Assembly (NCBI GenBank): GCA_030425805.1
Contig: JAUHZC010000005.1
Location: 41,013-105,012 of the forward strand
Direction of reading: 5' to 3'
Length of the DNA stretch: 64,000 nt
DNA from: Alphaproteobacteria bacterium
GTDB taxonomy: Bacteria > Pseudomonadota > Alphaproteobacteria > JAUHZC01
The position numbers and the translations under genes were made by a program. Below are positions 36,273 to 44,223 of this stretch, piece by piece. The notes beneath the pieces were generated by a model that was not told where the DNA came from, did not search any database, and worked only from the letters and a program-made list of their open reading frames with translations. Within the stretch, counting starts at the first letter, position 1; each line of letters opens with the position of its first letter.

Positions 36273-37772
36273 TTACTGAGCCCCTTCAAACCAATGAGCG
36301 CGTGCCTTCATAATGACATCATTGGCTTCTTCAGGCGTGAGGTTTAGGTCCTCTTTAATAAGATCAACTAGTTCATCCCCAGCAAGATCTCCTAAATCAT
36401 CGCGGGTCAGGATTCCTTTTTGTCCAACCGCAACCTTGATCCGAGCTGGCACATCTGCCAAGGAGATTAACGCCTTTTCCATACCAAGTTTTCGGCATTC
36501 TTGGGTCAAGCGGCCTTCTTCTTCCTCCAAATAAGCTTTTGCACGGGACTGAAGCTCTTGCGCCAGTTCTTCGTCAAAGCCTTCAATTTGAAGAAGCTCT
36601 TCCACCTCTATATAAGCAACATCTTCGATAGATGCAAATCCTTCTGAAGCAAGAAGCTGAGAAATCATTTCATCAACATCTAAAGCTTCTGCAAAAAGGG
36701 AGATCCGACGCTCAGCTTCAACCTGACGGTTTTCTTCCTCTTGTGTTGCAGAAACAACATCAATATTCAAACCTGTCAATTTAGAGGCAAGGCGAACATT
36801 TTGACCGCGACGCCCAATGGCAAGAGACAACTGTTCGTCTGTAACGACCACATCAACACGGCCTGTATCTTCATCCAAAATAACTTTAGAAACTTCTGCA
36901 GGGACAAGGGCGTTTACTACAAAAGTTGCCATGTCTTCAGACCACGGAATGATATCCACCCGCTCTCCCTGAAGTTCGTTCACAACAGCTTGAACCCGGC
37001 TTCCGCGCATGCCAACACATGCTCCCACCGGATCAATAGAGCTGTCTGCAGTGTAAACAGCCATTTTGGCACGGCTACCAGGGTCACGGGCAACACCCTT
37101 GATAACAATTTGGCCATCGTAAATTTCTGGAACTTCTTGTGTAAAGAGAGCTGCCATGAAGTCTGGATGGGTACGAGAAAGAAAAACCTGTGAACCTCTA
37201 TTTTCACGACGAACATCCATGATGATTGCGCGGACACGATCCCCTGGTTTAAAGCTTTCTCGACCAACCATTTCATTTCGGTGAAGCAGGGCTTCTGCGC
37301 GGCCAAGATCAACAATGACATTTCCGTATTCTACGCGCCGAACAATCCCGTTAATGACCTCACCAATGCGGTCTTTGTATTCATTGTACTGCTTTTCACG
37401 CTCTGCGGATTTAACACCTTGGAAAATGACTTGGCGTGCTGTTTGTGCAGCCACACGGCCAAAATCAAGGGGAGGAAGATCTTCACTGATTTCATCACCA
37501 ACTTTGGCATCAGCTTTCTCTATCTGTGCATCAGAAAGGCTAATTTGAAGGTATGGGTTATCAGCGTCTTCCACAACTTCACGGACACGGGTCAGAGAAA
37601 TATTCCCACGGCGGGGATCAATGACCGCGCGGATATCATATTCCATCCCATATTTCCCACGAGCAGCTTTTTGGATGGCCATTTCAATAGCTTCCAAAAC
37701 ATCCTGTTTCTCAATGCCTTTCTCTCTTGCAAGGGCATCAATCATTGTGAGAATTTCATGACCGTTACTCAT
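36273..37772 (-). CDS. nusA: Transcription termination/antitermination factor NusA
   Basis: Binds RNA polymerase and nascent RNA, modulating pausing, termination and rRNA antitermination. The 499 residues contain the N-terminal polymerase-binding domain, S1 domain ([18 protein letters not shown]), KH1 and KH2 ([31 protein letters not shown]) and acidic C-terminal repeats with helix-hairpin-helix units. GGTAGGAAAT precedes the ATG. It follows rimP by four bases; the leader of this operon holds a terminator hairpin. Confidence 0.97.
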   Translation of the reverse strand: MSNGHEILTMIDALAREKGIEKQDVLEAIEMAIQKAARGKYGMEYDIRAVIDPRRGNISLTRVREVVEDADNPYLQISLSDAQIEKADAKVGDEISEDLPPLDFGRVAAQTARQVIFQGVKSAEREKQYNEYKDRIGEVINGIVRRVEYGNVIVDLGRAEALLHRNEMVGRESFKPGDRVRAIIMDVRRENRGSQVFLSRTHPDFMAALFTQEVPEIYDGQIVIKGVARDPGSRAKMAVYTADSSIDPVGACVGMRGSRVQAVVNELQGERVDIIPWSEDMATFVVNALVPAEVSKVILDEDTGRVDVVVTDEQLSLAIGRRGQNVRLASKLTGLNIDVVSATQEEENRQVEAERRISLFAEALDVDEMISQLLASEGFASIEDVAYIEVEELLQIEGFDEELAQELQSRAKAYLEEEEGRLTQECRKLGMEKALISLADVPARIKVAVGQKGILTRDDLGDLAGDELVDLIKEDLNLTPEEANDVIMKARAHWFEGAQ

Positions 37773-37775
37773 AAC

Positions 37776-38309
37776 TTATTTCCTACCTTTAAGTTTTTTG
37801 TTTTTTGGCTGTGTCTGTTGTTCCTCAGGAATGATTCGAGCTGCATCAATATCCTGGAAAGGAATGTGAAGCTCAACATCTTCCCCATTCACATTACCAC
37901 TGAGTACAATATCTTGATTTTCCTCAATAGCAATGAGTTTTCCTCGAAAAGATGACTGGCCATCATAGCTTGAAAGAGTCTTAAGATGCACTTTTTCGCC
38001 AATGAAGGTTTTGAAATGTTCAATCTTCGTGAGTGGGCGATCCAGTCCTGGGCTAGAAACTTCCAGAATATAGGCATCTGGCAGAGGATCCTCTACGTCC
38101 AGGAGGCGAGAAACCATGCGAGAAACCTTTTGGCAATCACCAACAGTGACACCAGGCTTGTCCATCCGCTCAATCATAATCTGAAGGACAGACCGCTTTT
38201 GATGGCCAAGTTGAAGACGCACGATCTCAAGCCCCTCAGCTTCTACAACTGGGGCAATGAGTTCATAGAGATGCTTCTCGCGTCCAAAAAGTCTCAAAGG
38301 CCCTCTCAA
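37776..38309 (-). CDS. rimP: Ribosome maturation factor RimP
   Basis: Needed for maturation of the 30S subunit. The 177-residue product shows the RimP core: LIAPVVEAEGLEIVRLQL, VTVGDCQKVSRMVSRLLD, and YILEVSSPGLDRPL, followed by the C-terminal SH3-like domain. No ATG fits the start; TTG at 38309 or a second TTG four codons later are the options, and neither has ideal spacing to a ribosome-binding site (GAGAGGG lies between them). It is the first gene of the operon ending at pnp. Confidence 0.92.
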   Translation of the reverse strand: MRGPLRLFGREKHLYELIAPVVEAEGLEIVRLQLGHQKRSVLQIMIERMDKPGVTVGDCQKVSRMVSRLLDVEDPLPDAYILEVSSPGLDRPLTKIEHFKTFIGEKVHLKTLSSYDGQSSFRGKLIAIEENQDIVLSGNVNGEDVELHIPFQDIDAARIIPEEQQTQPKNKKLKGRK

Positions 38310-38322
38310 AATCTAGATATAC

Positions 38323-38345
38323 AAAAAGGTGCCCAAGGGCACCTT
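38323..38345 (-). terminator. Intrinsic terminator in the leader of the rimP-nusA operon
   Basis: On the minus strand AAGGTGCCC (38345-38337) and GGGCACCTT (38334-38326) form a perfect 9-bp stem around TT (in practice a CTTG loop with 8 bp), followed by a T tract to 38323. It lies between the predicted promoter and the rimP start, so it would act as an attenuator rather than as an operon end. Confidence 0.7.
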
Positions 38346-38373
38346 CGTTAAAATAACTCAAGTCTTACCTGTA

Positions 38374-38401
38374 TTTATAATCTATTTTTGAAATTTATCA
38401 A
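38374..38401 (-). promoter_or_regulatory. Promoter for the rimP-nusA-infB operon
   Basis: Minus-strand TTGATA (38401-38396) and TATAAA (38379-38374) are 16 bases apart, in an A+T-rich gap between rimP and the divergent permease gene. Transcription would begin near 38367, giving a leader of about 58 bases before the rimP TTG. Confidence 0.55.
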
Positions 38402-38488
38402 GGGAATTGTTTTTGACTCTCTTGTATCTAACACGATTTCTTTATTGCACTGATGCTGATAGACTATTTCAATACTGAGGAGGCTTTT

Positions 38489-39499
38489 GTGAAGGTAAAA
38501 GGAAAACAAATCGACTTTTTACTCTGGATATCAATCACAGTTGTTTCCCTTTCTTATCTTTTTTCTGCTTTTGACCTGGCTCTTAGCCCCATGGCTAGCA
38601 ATTTTACATACACAGTTTATGAGTTTGTTAATACGGTCTGGATAGGGCTTGTCCTTGGTGTTTTTTTTATGGGAATACTGGGTACTGTGCCAAGAGAAAT
38701 TATAGTTTGTGCTCTTGGAAACAGGGGAGGGTTACAAGGAATCTTCCGTGCTACTTTTGCTGGCATACTGTTAGATTTGTGTAGTCATGGCATCCTTATG
38801 GTGGGAATGAAGTTTTACGAGAGAGGTGTCAGTATTGGACAAGTGGTTGCTTTTCTTGTTGCAAGCCCTTGGAATTCACTCTCTCTGACGATCATTCTTT
38901 GGACCCTAATAGGGTTTTGGTGGACACTTATTTTTATTGCAGGATCATTTTTGATTGCAGTCAGTACGGGTCTTCTTTTTGAACTTTGCGTGAAGCAAGA
39001 AATTTTACCTGAGAATCCCCACAAAGTGGGCCTCCCACAGGGCTTTGAGTTTTGGAAGGAGGTGAAGAAATGGTATAAAGGATTTTCCTTCTCAGATATG
39101 CCAAAAATTTTGTGGCAAGGACTCTTGGAATCTCGGATGTTATTACGCTGGCTTCTGTTTGGGATTGTCCTTGCCGGCATTATACGTACAGCTTTTTCAC
39201 CAGACCAATTTCAAATTCTTTTTGGGCCAACTTTAGCAGGGCTCGGATTAACTTTGGTTGCTGCAACAATCTTGGAGGTTTGCTCTGAAGGAAGTGTTCC
39301 TATTGCTGCAGAAATCTTTGTAAAAGCAAAAGCACCTGGAAACGCCTTTGCGTTTCTGATGGCAGGTGTTTCAACAGATTATACTGAGATCATGCTTTTA
39401 AAAGAGACGACAAAAGGGTGGCGAATCCCTCTCTTTTTACCTCTATTAACACTGCCGCAAATTCTTCTGTTGGCCTTGATTCTCAATATGGCTGTGTAG
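38489..39499 (+). CDS. Permease of the DUF318/ArsP-like family
   Basis: A 336-residue membrane protein with about eight to ten hydrophobic segments and a central cytoplasmic loop (around FWKEVKKWYKGFS). The two halves carry matching motifs, CSHGILMVG with SPWNSLSLT and EVCSEGSVPI, typical of the COG0701 permease family that includes the organoarsenical exporter ArsP; substrate here is unknown. The GTG at 38489 has GAGGAGG five bases upstream and is preferred to the ATG at 38453, which has no ribosome-binding site. It ends one base before the convergent orphan gene. Confidence 0.75.
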   Translation: MKVKGKQIDFLLWISITVVSLSYLFSAFDLALSPMASNFTYTVYEFVNTVWIGLVLGVFFMGILGTVPREIIVCALGNRGGLQGIFRATFAGILLDLCSHGILMVGMKFYERGVSIGQVVAFLVASPWNSLSLTIILWTLIGFWWTLIFIAGSFLIAVSTGLLFELCVKQEILPENPHKVGLPQGFEFWKEVKKWYKGFSFSDMPKILWQGLLESRMLLRWLLFGIVLAGIIRTAFSPDQFQILFGPTLAGLGLTLVAATILEVCSEGSVPIAAEIFVKAKAPGNAFAFLMAGVSTDYTEIMLLKETTKGWRIPLFLPLLTLPQILLLALILNMAV

Positions 39500-39500
39500 A

Positions 39501-40523
39501 CTAGTTTCCTTTGTACCCTGTGAAATGAACGAAGGTTCCTTTAAACCTAGCACTTGGGCCAAAGGGATTATAGTCTCGCATAGTGCGATGATCAGTGAAA
39601 AATTCAGCCATACTTTCTGTCAGTACTTGAGATGCCGCATCCAAGAGGGCTTTCTTTTTGGCCCCTATAAATGGCGCAGAGAGTTTTTCAGGATACATGG
39701 ATGATAGGACTCCAAGGTCACACAAGCCATATCCTGAAAACTCAAAATACCCAAAAACCCGAAATCCTTCTTCAAGGAGGCTCGGATTAAATTCAGATCC
39801 TCGCAAGATTCTCTCTTCGACGATCCCTTTTTCAGTCCTGCGCAGAAGATAAACTGAGGATCCAAAATCTGTGGGGACTTCAGCAATGGGCTCAGGTGTG
39901 GTTTTATAGGAAATGCCAAAGGGGCTAACTTCCATCAATAATTCCCCTCCTGGGCGCAATGCTGCAGCAAAAACTTTTAAATCCCTGCCGGAGAAAAATT
40001 TTCGTGTGGAGGCATCAAAAACAATTGCATCAAAGGAAATTCCAAAGTTTGGAAGCGCACGATAAATCCTAACATCTTTTGTAAAATTACCGAGGAGAAA
40101 TAAATCATCCTTTGTAAAATCAATTTTTTTTGAGTCAACCTCATTATAAACGACGGTATGCTCAGGGTAAAAATCTGCAGGAACTCCTTCCTTGTCTTTG
40201 TTTCCACGCCCCACAACAAGAACAAGCTTGCCACCATCTCGAAGTGCTTCATACATCTTAAGCAGGTTTTTTCTGATGCTGAAGAGCTTTGAAGCGTCGG
40301 GGCTGAGAGTGCCAACCAATCGTTCTCCATCTTCGATAGATTTTCGGAGGGCTTTAACAGCTTTTTCTAGGCGAGGAGTAGTTGGGGGTGTAGTAGCAGT
40401 ACCAGCAGTATCGCCAGAAGTTTCATAAGTTGTACTACCTCCACCACCAGCAGCGGAAAAAACCTGTAGTGGGAAAGTAAAAATTAACAAAACAAAAAAT
40501 TTTATAAGCAAAATATTTACCAT
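39501..40523 (-). CDS. Exported protein with methyltransferase-like Rossmann fold
   Basis: A 340-residue orphan with a signal peptide (MVNILLIKFFVLLIFTFPLQ, cleavage near VFS-A) and a Gly/Ser/Thr-rich linker. The middle resembles a class I SAM-dependent methyltransferase: LVLVVGRGNKD in the place of motif I, VVYNEVD after beta-2, FDAIVFDAST at beta-4 and LRPGGELLMEVSP at beta-5. The Gly pattern of motif I is not canonical, so SAM binding is uncertain. No clear ribosome-binding site. No family name could be assigned. Confidence 0.6.
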   Translation of the reverse strand: MVNILLIKFFVLLIFTFPLQVFSAAGGGGSTTYETSGDTAGTATTPPTTPRLEKAVKALRKSIEDGERLVGTLSPDASKLFSIRKNLLKMYEALRDGGKLVLVVGRGNKDKEGVPADFYPEHTVVYNEVDSKKIDFTKDDLFLLGNFTKDVRIYRALPNFGISFDAIVFDASTRKFFSGRDLKVFAAALRPGGELLMEVSPFGISYKTTPEPIAEVPTDFGSSVYLLRRTEKGIVEERILRGSEFNPSLLEEGFRVFGYFEFSGYGLCDLGVLSSMYPEKLSAPFIGAKKKALLDAASQVLTESMAEFFTDHRTMRDYNPFGPSARFKGTFVHFTGYKGN

Positions 40524-40752
40524 GAAAAAATGTGGTTTTTTAAATGATCATATAAAATTTTTAAATTTTTATTAAGGTAAGTAAAGCACAAATGACTCTG
40601 CTAGAGCAGTCTGGAGGGTGATAGGCAAAAGGATAAAACCTCAAGGGTTGCTTTTGGATGAACTAATCAACAGTTGCAGGGTACAAGGCAGAATCTTTCA
40701 CCTTTTTATAATTTGTGGCATAATGTATTTCATAAGCGAAGAGGGTCCTTTC

Positions 40753-41118
40753 ATGTGGACATTTTTCAGGCATCTTTTTTCAAAAAAAATTGGGCAGGAT
40801 GAACAAGGGAATATTTATATGGAGTCCCGTTCAAAGGACCACCTAGGTCGAGCCTATCGCTGGGTGAAGTATGCGGGTAAGCGTCAAGCTTCTGCTGTTC
40901 CTGCATCTTGGCATGCCTGGCTTCATTATACTGTGGATTCCCCGATACTTGCAGCTGCTGGAGATTGGGCGAAACCTCATGAAGTGAATCAGACAGGTAC
41001 ACTTTCTGCAAAATTGCCAAAAAGCCATCCTGCTCTGGGGTCGCATCGCGTACTCCAAAAAATACAAGAATACACAGCCTGGACACCTGCTGTGGAGAAT
41101 GATACATCTAAATCTTAA
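40753..41118 (+). CDS. NDUFA12-type NADH:ubiquinone oxidoreductase accessory protein
   Basis: A 121-residue homologue of mitochondrial complex I subunit NDUFA12 (B17.2), found in alphaproteobacteria. Signatures: GQDEQGNIYMES, RAYRWVKYAG and ASAVPASWHAWLHYTVD. It attaches to the matrix arm of complex I in characterised enzymes. The ATG at 40753 has GAAGAGGG upstream; a longer frame from 40618 is rejected. The gene order NDUFA12, MlaD, DUF2155 is a known alphaproteobacterial arrangement. The 229-base gap from 40524 to 40752 is A+T-rich; nothing else could be supported there. Confidence 0.88.
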   Translation: MWTFFRHLFSKKIGQDEQGNIYMESRSKDHLGRAYRWVKYAGKRQASAVPASWHAWLHYTVDSPILAAAGDWAKPHEVNQTGTLSAKLPKSHPALGSHRVLQKIQEYTAWTPAVENDTSKS

Positions 41119-41133
41119 GAAAGTTTCAATCCT

Positions 41134-41586
41134 ATGACAAAGAACCAAAATCTTGTGGAAACCTTGATGGGCCTTGTAGTGCTGGCTGTTGCGGGCTTCT
41201 TTGTGTCTATGGCTTATCAGAAAACAACAGCAGGAGGGGGAGACGGATACCCTCTCAAGGCTATTTTTACAGCTGTTGATGGTTTGAAAGTTGGAAGTGA
41301 TGTTCGCATTGGGGGGATCAAAGTTGGTGTTGTTACACACATGGAGATTCAACCTGAGACACACGTTCCTACGATTACGTTTCGAGTTCAGGAAGGGATT
41401 ACAATACCTGTGGACTCCAAGGCGAAAATCACATCTTCTGGGTTGCTTGGAGATAAGTATTTGGATGTTACCCGGGGAGGGCAGCAAGACATCTTTAAGT
41501 CTGGTGATACCCTCTATGATACCCAAGCCCCGGTAAATCTCGAAGCCTTGATTGGTAAGGCCATTTTCAATGATGAGAAAAAATAA
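41134..41586 (+). CDS. mlaD: MlaD family outer-membrane lipid asymmetry protein
   Basis: A 150-residue MCE-domain protein anchored by one N-terminal membrane segment (LMGLVVLAVAGFFVSM). The MCE domain shows YPLKAIFTAVDGLKVGSDVRIGGIKVG and SSGLLGDKYLDV. In characterised systems MlaD forms a hexamer on the MlaFE ABC transporter and moves phospholipids between the membranes. MlaE and MlaF are not in the window. It follows NDUFA12 by 15 bases and overlaps the DUF2155 gene by 17. Confidence 0.9.
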   Translation: MTKNQNLVETLMGLVVLAVAGFFVSMAYQKTTAGGGDGYPLKAIFTAVDGLKVGSDVRIGGIKVGVVTHMEIQPETHVPTITFRVQEGITIPVDSKAKITSSGLLGDKYLDVTRGGQQDIFKSGDTLYDTQAPVNLEALIGKAIFNDEKK

Positions 41587-42223
41587 ATTATCATTTTTGC
41601 TGGCAGTGTTGCTTCTCTCTGGAATAACAACTGTAGGGATGGCAGAAAATGAAATAAAGGAGGTTCAGCTTCTTCATGAAGAGGTTGAGGATGATGAATT
41701 TACCCCATTTGGTGACTTTGAAGAAGTTAAAAATAATAAACTTCAGAGTGTTGAGAAAACAGGAGTAGCAAGTCGCCCATCAATGGAGGAGGAGAGCGTA
41801 CAAATACCTGACGCTCAAAAAGGAGTGGAAACAAGGGGTCAGGATCAAGAATCATCGAAGGTCCTTCGTCTTCATTTTAAGGCCTTGGACAAAATTACAG
41901 GGCGCGTTTCTGATCTTTATTGTAATGTAGGTGAGGAAGCAAAATTTCAGCAAATGCGGGTTTTGCCACGCTTTGGCTTTAAGGCCCCTCCTGAAGACCC
42001 ACCGGAAGTTAAGGCTTTTGTTGAGGTGTTTATGGTGGATCCTAAGCAAGAGGAAAAACGTAAGAAAGTTTTTGGGAACTGGATGTTCGCATCTTCTCCC
42101 GCAACCTCAGCCTTAGAAGATCCGATTTATGACTTATGGGTTGTAGGAGCAGAACTTGTTGAAAAGAAAAGAGAACTGCATGAAGCAGGCGGAGAGGCTC
42201 CGGATTCAGATACAGGGCGTTAG
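41570..42223 (+). CDS. DUF2155 family exported protein
   Basis: A 217-residue protein with a signal peptide (MMRKNKLSFLLAVLLLSGIT, cleavage near GMA-EN), an acidic low-complexity spacer, and the DUF2155 domain marked by FKALDKITGRVSDLYCNVGE and FGNWMFASSPATSALEDPIYD. Members are periplasmic and of unknown function, found in alphaproteobacteria beside mlaD. The start could be 41570 or the next ATG at 41573. It overlaps mlaD and is convergent with the DUF465 gene. Confidence 0.85.
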   Translation: MMRKNKLSFLLAVLLLSGITTVGMAENEIKEVQLLHEEVEDDEFTPFGDFEEVKNNKLQSVEKTGVASRPSMEEESVQIPDAQKGVETRGQDQESSKVLRLHFKALDKITGRVSDLYCNVGEEAKFQQMRVLPRFGFKAPPEDPPEVKAFVEVFMVDPKQEEKRKKVFGNWMFASSPATSALEDPIYDLWVVGAELVEKKRELHEAGGEAPDSDTGR

Positions 42224-42230
42224 CCCCCGT

Positions 42231-42437
42231 TTAAGCGATAATATCAGGAAGTAGCGCGCTAGAGACTTTCTCAATTCGGTCCTTGAGGAGAAGTTTTTCC
42301 CTCTTTAAACGCTGAATAGCAAGCTGATTGATTGCGGGAGAACTGGAAAGCTGGTTAAGGGTCATATCCAACTCCTCATGCTGCTTCCGTAGCCGATTAA
42401 GGCTTTGTTTTAAAGTTTTTTGGTCTTCAAAAGTCAT
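42231..42437 (-). CDS. DUF465 (YdcH-like) small protein
   Basis: A 68-residue helical protein of the DUF465 family, with the pattern LNRLRKQHEELDMTLNQL followed by LAIQRLKREKLLLKDRI, forming a coiled-coil hairpin. Function is unknown. The ATG at 42437 is conservative; a TTG at 42452 would add five residues and lies close after AAAGAGAGA. It is transcribed alone on the minus strand, divergent from the phosphofructokinase gene. Confidence 0.8.
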   Translation of the reverse strand: MTFEDQKTLKQSLNRLRKQHEELDMTLNQLSSSPAINQLAIQRLKREKLLLKDRIEKVSSALLPDIIA

Positions 42438-42516
42438 TTTGACGTGTACCAATCTCTCTTTTATAGTATATCAAAAATTAAGAAAGCTTTAACAAATTTT
42501 TTCTAAAGGGGCCTCA

Positions 42517-43599
42517 ATGACAAAGCGAATTGGATTGTTAACAAGCGGAGGAGACTGTGCTGGATTGAATGCCGCTTTGCGAAGTGTGACCTTGCACGCT
42601 ACCCAAACTTACGGGTGGGAAGTATATGGGATTCATCAGGGCACAGCAGGTCTTTTGGAAGATCCTATTGGATATCGCAAACTCACAGCTTCAGATTTTG
42701 ATGGTCGCGTTCTTCGTCAAGGGGGAACAATTTTGGGTTCTACAAATCGAGGAAATCCATTTGCGTACCCTCAGCCTGACGGCTCTGTCGTTGATCGCAC
42801 ACAAGAAATCATCAGTAATTATCACAAATTAGGCCTTGATGGGCTTATTGGGATAGGGGGTGATGGAAGTCTTGCTATTTTACGTCGCATTGCGCAGCGT
42901 GGAGAAATACCACTTATTGGAATCCCAAAGACGATTGATAACGATATTTCAATGACAGAAAATGCTATTGGATTCCAGACAGCTGTACACGTGGCAACTG
43001 GGGCCTTAGATAACTTGCAGCCAACAGCCGCAAGTCATGATCGGGTGATGGTCCTGGAGCTTATGGGCCGTGATGCAGGCCACATTGCACTCCATTCAGG
43101 TATTTCAGGTGGGGCAGATGTGATTTTGATCCCAGAAATTCCTTTTAGTTTTGAGCATATTTTTAACAAGATTAACTCTGTTAAAAAAAATGGGAGAAAC
43201 TTTGCTTTGGTTGTGGTGGCAGAGGCTGTCCAGCGAGAAGATGGATCCCCTGTGATGATTGAGGATACAAAAGGGTCTCAACGTTATGGTGGAATAGGGC
43301 ACTATGTTGCAGAAAAAATTGAAGAATCAACTGGAGCCCAAACCCGGCATATGATTCTAGGTCATCTGCAGAGAGGTGGTGAGCCTATTGCTCAAGACCG
43401 TGTGATGGGGTCTGTTTTTGGTGTGAAAGCTGTTGATCTTCTTGCAGAAGGAAAAGAGGATCGCATGGTTGCTTGGCAAAATCGCCGTGTTGTTGATGTG
43501 CCACTGAATGAAGCTATTGCAACAAACCACATGGTGGATCCAAAAGGTGTTTTTGTAGAGACTGCAAGAGCCCTTGGTGTTTGTTTTGGAGATCAGTAA
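42517..43599 (+). CDS. pfkA: 6-phosphofructokinase
   Basis: Phosphorylates fructose 6-phosphate in glycolysis. The 360-residue product has LTSGGDCAGLNA at the start, the nucleotide loop GGDGS (114-118), and the catalytic PKTIDND (137-143, D141). Gly117 at the position that decides the phosphoryl donor points to ATP rather than pyrophosphate, while Lys138 is the residue usual in pyrophosphate enzymes and in some ATP enzymes, so donor use is not fully certain. ELMGRDAGHIAL and GHLQRGGEP complete the sugar-binding site. It stands alone between DUF465 and trcR. Confidence 0.93.
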   Translation: MTKRIGLLTSGGDCAGLNAALRSVTLHATQTYGWEVYGIHQGTAGLLEDPIGYRKLTASDFDGRVLRQGGTILGSTNRGNPFAYPQPDGSVVDRTQEIISNYHKLGLDGLIGIGGDGSLAILRRIAQRGEIPLIGIPKTIDNDISMTENAIGFQTAVHVATGALDNLQPTAASHDRVMVLELMGRDAGHIALHSGISGGADVILIPEIPFSFEHIFNKINSVKKNGRNFALVVVAEAVQREDGSPVMIEDTKGSQRYGGIGHYVAEKIEESTGAQTRHMILGHLQRGGEPIAQDRVMGSVFGVKAVDLLAEGKEDRMVAWQNRRVVDVPLNEAIATNHMVDPKGVFVETARALGVCFGDQ

Positions 43600-43660
43600 A
43601 ACCGCCTTCCCCTTCCATAACATTTCTGATAACTTAATTTGCAAAATCAGGAATTAGATC

Positions 43661-44188
43661 ATGACAGCGCTTCTTATGCCAAAGGTGACAGCAAATTGGC
43701 TTGTCGACAATACATCACTATCTTTTCAGCAGATTGCAGCTTTTTGCCATTTGCACTTGCTAGAAGTTCAGGCTATTGCTGATGGAGAGGTGTCTGTTGG
43801 TGTCTCCAATTATGATCCAATTGTTCAAGGTGTTTTGACTTGGGATGAAATTCATCGGTGTGAAGCTGATCCTTCTGCAGAACTCCAAGCACAAGAGCGT
43901 GAAGATATAAAAACCAAGAAAAAAGGAAGTCGCTATGTTCCTCTTGCAAAGCGGAGCGACAAGCCAAATGGTATTGCTTGGCTTTTGAAGCATCATCCAG
44001 AACTTTCTGATAACCAGGTCTGTAAGCTCATGGCAACAACACGACCAACAATCAAGGCAATCCGGGAAAATACTCACAAAGATAGCAAAGAAATTAAGGC
44101 TCAAAGTCCTATTGAACTTGGGCTGATTTCCCAAAAAGATCTTGATGCCGCCATTGCAAAAGCACCTGCAGCTAGCAAAACTAAATAG
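43661..44188 (+). CDS. trcR: Cell-cycle transcriptional regulator TrcR (DUF1013)
   Basis: A 175-residue DUF1013 protein, a family restricted to alphaproteobacteria and described as RNA-polymerase-associated regulator of cell-cycle genes. Signatures are LMPKATA-like LMPKVTANWLVDNTSLSF, SNYDPI, and NGIAWLLKHHPELSDNQV with the helix-turn-helix-like segment ATTRPTIKAIR. The C-terminus is Ala/Lys-rich. It is 61 bases downstream of pfkA and 35 bases upstream of the fatty-acid transporter gene. Confidence 0.9.
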   Translation: MTALLMPKVTANWLVDNTSLSFQQIAAFCHLHLLEVQAIADGEVSVGVSNYDPIVQGVLTWDEIHRCEADPSAELQAQEREDIKTKKKGSRYVPLAKRSDKPNGIAWLLKHHPELSDNQVCKLMATTRPTIKAIRENTHKDSKEIKAQSPIELGLISQKDLDAAIAKAPAASKTK

Positions 44189-44223
44189 TTAATAATTATA
44201 GTATATGAGGAGGCCAGGATACG

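Noticed and set aside
38310..38450. tRNA-fMet before the rimP-nusA operon, as in E. coli
   Set aside because: No cloverleaf can be drawn in this A+T-rich stretch; only the promoter and terminator-like hairpin are seen.
40843..41526. 227-codon minus-strand frame across NDUFA12 and mlaD
   Set aside because: Both plus-strand genes are confidently recognised with correct starts, and this frame has no known motif.
42216..42227. GGGC-GTTA-GCCC hairpin at the end of the DUF2155 gene as terminator
   Set aside because: Four base pairs and a weak T run are not enough to support it.
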